Assembly: GCA_015064805.1 (NCBI GenBank)
Contig: SVRN01000023.1
Span: forward strand, 1 to 32,261
Origin: Oscillospiraceae bacterium
GTDB lineage: Bacteria; Bacillota; Clostridia; Oscillospirales; CAG-272
Reading direction: 5' to 3'
Length of the DNA stretch: 32,261 bases
The position numbers and the translations under genes were made by a program. This document shows positions 29,590-32,261 of the stretch, piece by piece (within the stretch, counting starts at the first letter, position 1; every line of letters begins with the position of its first letter). The notes beneath the pieces are model-generated. The model saw nothing but the letters and a program-made list of their open reading frames with translations. It did not search any database and was not told the origin of the DNA.

Positions 29590-29922
29590 TTACGTTTGAT
29601 CTTGCTCAATTTTTATCATTCGTTCCATTCCCGCCAGGCGCACCATGCGCAACACGCTTGGCGATGGGCGGCACAGAATCAATGCCCCCTTGAGCTTTTT
29701 CATCAGCGCCAGTCGCCCCATCAGCAACCCCAGCCCCGAGCTATCCATAAATTCCACGCCCGACGCGTCGATGCGGAGCAGATGCGGACGGTGGGCGCAA
29801 ATGGCCTCGTCGATCAGCCGCCGCACCCGCACCGCACTGTGATGGTCGATCTCGCGCGGCAAGCGCACCCTCATAACGCCGTCGACTACGCTCACCGCCA
29901 TCTCTTGATCCGTTTTGATCAC
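29590..29922 (-). CDS. spoIIAA: Anti-anti-sigma factor SpoIIAA
   Basis: This 110-aa STAS-domain protein in its unphosphorylated form frees sigma-F by binding SpoIIAB. The phosphorylation site is in EFMDSSGLGLLMGR (Ser62, second Ser of DSSG). VVDGVMRVRLPREIDHHSAVRVRRLIDEAI is the usual N-terminal half and KKLKGALILCRPSPSVLRMVRLAGMERMI the C-terminal half. The start is the GTG at 29922, with AAAGGAGG about 7 nt upstream, and the length then matches the family. It is the first gene of the operon. A sigma-H promoter would be expected upstream, but I could not make out a convincing one. Confidence 0.94.
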   Translation of the reverse strand: MIKTDQEMAVSVVDGVMRVRLPREIDHHSAVRVRRLIDEAICAHRPHLLRIDASGVEFMDSSGLGLLMGRLALMKKLKGALILCRPSPSVLRMVRLAGMERMIKIEQDQT

Positions 29923-30045
29923 GCTGTTTCCTCCTTTCGCTTGGCTTGTCCGTTTTTCATTGTAGCACGTCGGCACGGCGGAACTTGTCATATCGTGCGC
30001 GCCCTGCATTTTCTTTTGCGGCAAATGTAAATTTATTTTTCCCTC

Positions 30046-30074
30046 TTGCGCCCGCGCGTGAAATATGGTAAAAT
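30046..30074 (+). promoter_or_regulatory. Possible promoter of the LRR lipoprotein gene
   Basis: TTGCGC (30046-30051), a 17-nt spacer and TAAAAT (30069-30074). The -35 is a weak match. Confidence 0.5.
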
Positions 30075-30109
30075 AAAAGATAATATATCGTAGGCAAGGA
30101 GATGCCGTT

Positions 30110-31930
30110 ATGTTAAACACCGTGAAAAATAAAAAAATCCGCCTTGCGGCGGCTTTGCTTTGTATCATATTATTGCTTTCTTCGCTCGCAGGCTGTCGGG
30201 ATACCACGCCACCCGAGACTCCGCCGAGCGATCAGCCCCCAAAGACGTACGATCCTTATATCCTGCCCGATCCTACCTTCACCGAGGATAACACCGATTA
30301 CGCCTCGCTTGCGTTGGCGTCCTTTGAGGGCGTCGAGGTTGCTCCCGCGACCGATTTTACATACGAGCTGACCGAGGGCGGCACCGTCCGCCTTTTGACC
30401 TACGTAGGCGAGGGTGGCGTCGTCATTCTTCCCGCGGCGATCGACGGTAAGGTCGTCTCTTCTCTCGGCGAGGGGCTGTTCAAGGACAACCAAACCCTCA
30501 CCGCCCTGTCCATCCCCGTTTGTGTAAATGAGATTGCCCCCGACCTTTTGACAGGCTGTCGCACCATCAAGGTTCTTCGCACCCCTCAGCTGGGCGCAAC
30601 GCGCGACGCGGACGGATATCTTGCCTACTTCTTCGGCGCTGATACCGCCCAGGGCATGGGCTTTAAGGTATCCTCCTCGCTGGACACCGTCATTCTGCAA
30701 AACACGGTTACAAAGATTTCCGATCTGGCCTTTATGGATTGCGATAAGCTGCGCATGGTTCTGCTCCCCGACACGCTGACGAGCATTGGCAGCTTTGCCT
30801 TCTCGGGCTGCACCCAGCTGCATTTCGTTCCCCTGCCCGTCTCGCTCAAGACGGTCGGTGACTACGCCTTTGCCGATTGCAAGGCCTTGGTCTCGGTCAG
30901 CCTTGGCAGCGCCGTCGAGCGCGTCGGTCTTGGCGCGTATATGGGCTGCACCTCGCTGGAGCAGATCTCTCTGCCCTTTATCGGTGAGAGCCGCGACAGT
31001 CAATCCCATCACCTCGGCTATATTTTCGGTGCGCAGGCTTATACCTGGAACGCGGGCTACGTCCCCGAAAAGCTGTCCCGGGCCACGCTGACCGAGGGCA
31101 ACGTCCCCGATTACGCCTTTTACGAGTGCGACCGTCTGGCGCTGGTCGATCTGCCGTCGGGCTGTGAGAGCATTGGCGTACGCGCCTTCTACGGTTGCGA
31201 CGTTCTGCGCAGGATCGCCCTGCCAAACACCCTCAAGTCCATCGGTGAGTTGGCCTTTGCCCATTGCACGGTACTTGGCAAGGTGGAGTTCAACTACGGT
31301 CTGCAGACCATCGCTCTGCAAGCCTTCTTTGATTGCTTCAGCCTGACCGAGATCACCCTTCCCGACAGTCTGACCACGCTTGGCAATTCCGCCTTTGCCG
31401 ATTGCCGCTGTCTGAAAAGCGTCGCGCTGGGCAAGAGCGTGAAGACCATTGGCGACATGGCCTTCCGCAACTGCTCCTCGCTCGAGGTGGCAAACGGCGG
31501 TGCATCCGACATGACGGTCGGTCTTGGCAACGAAGCGCTGACTGACGTATGGCAATCGGGGCCGAGTGACAAGCAGATCGAGGCGGCCACCCAAGCGGCC
31601 GATCACGCCCTGCTCAAGCCCCGCGCCGACGGCTCGACCATTGATATTATCATTGACCTTGCCGACGAGCAAAATCTATTCCCCTCCATCGCTTCACAGC
31701 AGTATTACGAGCGTCTTTACGAACGCACGCTGGAGATGGCAAACGAGCGCGGCATCGATCCCTCGGGGCTGATGGACGTTGCCCACATCAAGTGGGAGTA
31801 CGAGCTCCATCTGTGGGGCTACCGCTCGGGCAACGAGGCCATCCGTGATCGTTGCGAGCGGATCGATCTCAACGTCGAGGAGACCGTCTGGACCATGTTT
31901 GAAAAAGGTCTCGGGGTGTCGGCACAATAA
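30110..31930 (+). CDS. BspA-like leucine-rich repeat lipoprotein
   Basis: This 606-aa protein has a signal peptide with lipobox (LLSSLAGC) and a Pro-rich linker (PPETPPSDQPPK). Two blocks of LRR_5/BspA-type repeats follow, at about residues 190-290 and 325-465. Each repeat has the form L..I.LP..L..IG..AF..C, for example LRMVLLPDTLTSIGSFAFSGC and LTEITLPDSLTTLGNSAFADC. The repeats form a curved binding surface on the outside of the cell; relatives bind host proteins or other cells. The last 130 residues are helical and repeat-free (QYYERLYERTLEMANERGIDPSG). ATG at 30110 with AAGGAGA upstream. It is divergent from the spoIIA operon. Confidence 0.88.
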   Translation: MLNTVKNKKIRLAAALLCIILLLSSLAGCRDTTPPETPPSDQPPKTYDPYILPDPTFTEDNTDYASLALASFEGVEVAPATDFTYELTEGGTVRLLTYVGEGGVVILPAAIDGKVVSSLGEGLFKDNQTLTALSIPVCVNEIAPDLLTGCRTIKVLRTPQLGATRDADGYLAYFFGADTAQGMGFKVSSSLDTVILQNTVTKISDLAFMDCDKLRMVLLPDTLTSIGSFAFSGCTQLHFVPLPVSLKTVGDYAFADCKALVSVSLGSAVERVGLGAYMGCTSLEQISLPFIGESRDSQSHHLGYIFGAQAYTWNAGYVPEKLSRATLTEGNVPDYAFYECDRLALVDLPSGCESIGVRAFYGCDVLRRIALPNTLKSIGELAFAHCTVLGKVEFNYGLQTIALQAFFDCFSLTEITLPDSLTTLGNSAFADCRCLKSVALGKSVKTIGDMAFRNCSSLEVANGGASDMTVGLGNEALTDVWQSGPSDKQIEAATQAADHALLKPRADGSTIDIIIDLADEQNLFPSIASQQYYERLYERTLEMANERGIDPSGLMDVAHIKWEYELHLWGYRSGNEAIRDRCERIDLNVEETVWTMFEKGLGVSAQ

Positions 31931-31938
31931 GATAAAGA

Positions 31939-31976
31939 AAACCCGTCCGCGCATCGAGTGCATGGACGGGTTTCGT
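31939..31976 (+). terminator. Terminator between the LRR gene and the last gene
   Basis: AAACCCGTCC (31939-31948) pairs with GGACGGGTTT (31964-31973), followed by CGTCTTT. It can serve both convergent genes. Confidence 0.8.
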
Positions 31977-31978
31977 CT

Positions 31979-32261
31979 TTATAGATTCAATTCATATTGA
32001 TCGGCGTTATAATACAGAACGACACGATCGGGCTTGTCCGCAGGCAGTACGAGATAGACCTTATCTCCTCCGCTGTGACCCTTGAGTTGATACCGCTCAA
32101 CGAGCAGACGCCCTTGCTTTTTGAACACGATGGCATGCTCCAAGATAGGCTCCCAGCGCCATTTGCTCAGCTTTGCCAAGCCGTGATAGACAAGATGCAT
32201 GCCCTTGATGCCGTTTTCCTCCAAATAGTCGATCTCATCCTCGACCAACAAATACCGATCT
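31979..32261 (-). CDS. Unknown protein, N-terminus beyond the window
   Basis: The frame runs off the right edge, so only the last 94 residues are seen. They include YLLVEDEIDYLEENGIKGMHLVYHGLAKLSKWRWEPI, a basic stretch (FKKQGRLLVERYQLKGH) and a beta-rich end (KVYLVLPADKPDRVVLYYNADQYELNL). I see no family motif. The stop codon lies 6 nt after the shared terminator stem. The TTG at 32251 is an internal codon and not the start. Confidence 0.6.
   Translation of the reverse strand, partial: DRYLLVEDEIDYLEENGIKGMHLVYHGLAKLSKWRWEPILEHAIVFKKQGRLLVERYQLKGHSGGDKVYLVLPADKPDRVVLYYNADQYELNL

Noticed and set aside
29923..30109. A sigma-H promoter for spoIIAA
   Set aside because: I looked for an AGGA-type -35 and a GAAT -10 at proper spacing on the minus strand and found none good enough to report.

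Overview
The window looks like a chromosomal segment of an anaerobic, endospore-forming member of the Clostridia (Bacillota), probably an uncultured gut lineage. The reasons are a complete eight-gene spoIIIA operon, a spoIIAA-spoIIAB-sigF operon, an uninterrupted sigK, a PduL-type phosphotransacylase, a GGGtGRT/NifU-like pair, many Cys-anchored lipoproteins, strong AGGAGG ribosome binding sites and TTGACA/TATAAT promoters with 17-nt spacers. Most genes are moderately GC-rich. A few islets are visibly AT-richer: about 1.1-1.66 kb, 5.7-6.6 kb and 27.5-27.9 kb.

Layout. (1) 0-6.6 kb: the end of a FAD-dependent oxidoreductase; an AT-rich GNAT gene inside a repeat-bounded cassette; a ClpP-like TepA peptidase; then a likely operon of pduL, an SGNH hydrolase, a NifU-like Fe-S scaffold and a GGGtGRT protein, with a strong promoter, a Rex-like palindromic operator and a UUCG-loop terminator; then a divergent Xre regulator/lipoprotein pair with two operator-like sites. 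(2) 6.6-13.7 kb: a radical SAM/SPASM protein, a coiled-coil protein of unknown function, two unrelated large lipoproteins (one with 123-bp Cys-motif repeats), a SHOCT-domain membrane protein, and upstream of it a promoter, a long rod-like RNA and a terminator. (3) 13.7-20.5 kb, minus strand: a lipase-like hydrolase, a P-loop ATPase and spoIIIAA-AH. (4) 20.6-25.7 kb: three tandem paralogous solute-binding-type lipoproteins, each with its own promoter and terminator, the middle one frameshifted. (5) 25.8-32.3 kb: sigK with a sigma-E-like promoter, a HAD phosphatase, a second repeat-bounded cassette, sigF-spoIIAB-spoIIAA, a leucine-rich-repeat lipoprotein and the end of an unknown gene.

The sporulation genes cover both compartments. 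SpoIIAA/SpoIIAB/SigF are the early forespore switch, SpoIIIAA-AH the mother-cell side of the feeding-tube channel, and SigK the late mother-cell sigma factor.

The most unusual finding is a pair of non-autonomous gene cassettes (about 864-1739 and 27431-28207). They share terminal inverted repeats built on CTCATAAGGA, a promoter embedded in a conserved hairpin, a conserved leader just before the payload gene, and a related terminator hairpin. The payload genes are unrelated: a GNAT acetyltransferase in one, an unknown 112-aa protein in the other. Both cassettes sit between convergent genes, and the second appears to have landed in the loop of a pre-existing bidirectional terminator. No transposase or integrase is visible. 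The second most unusual item is the roughly 227-nt structured RNA at 13420-13646.
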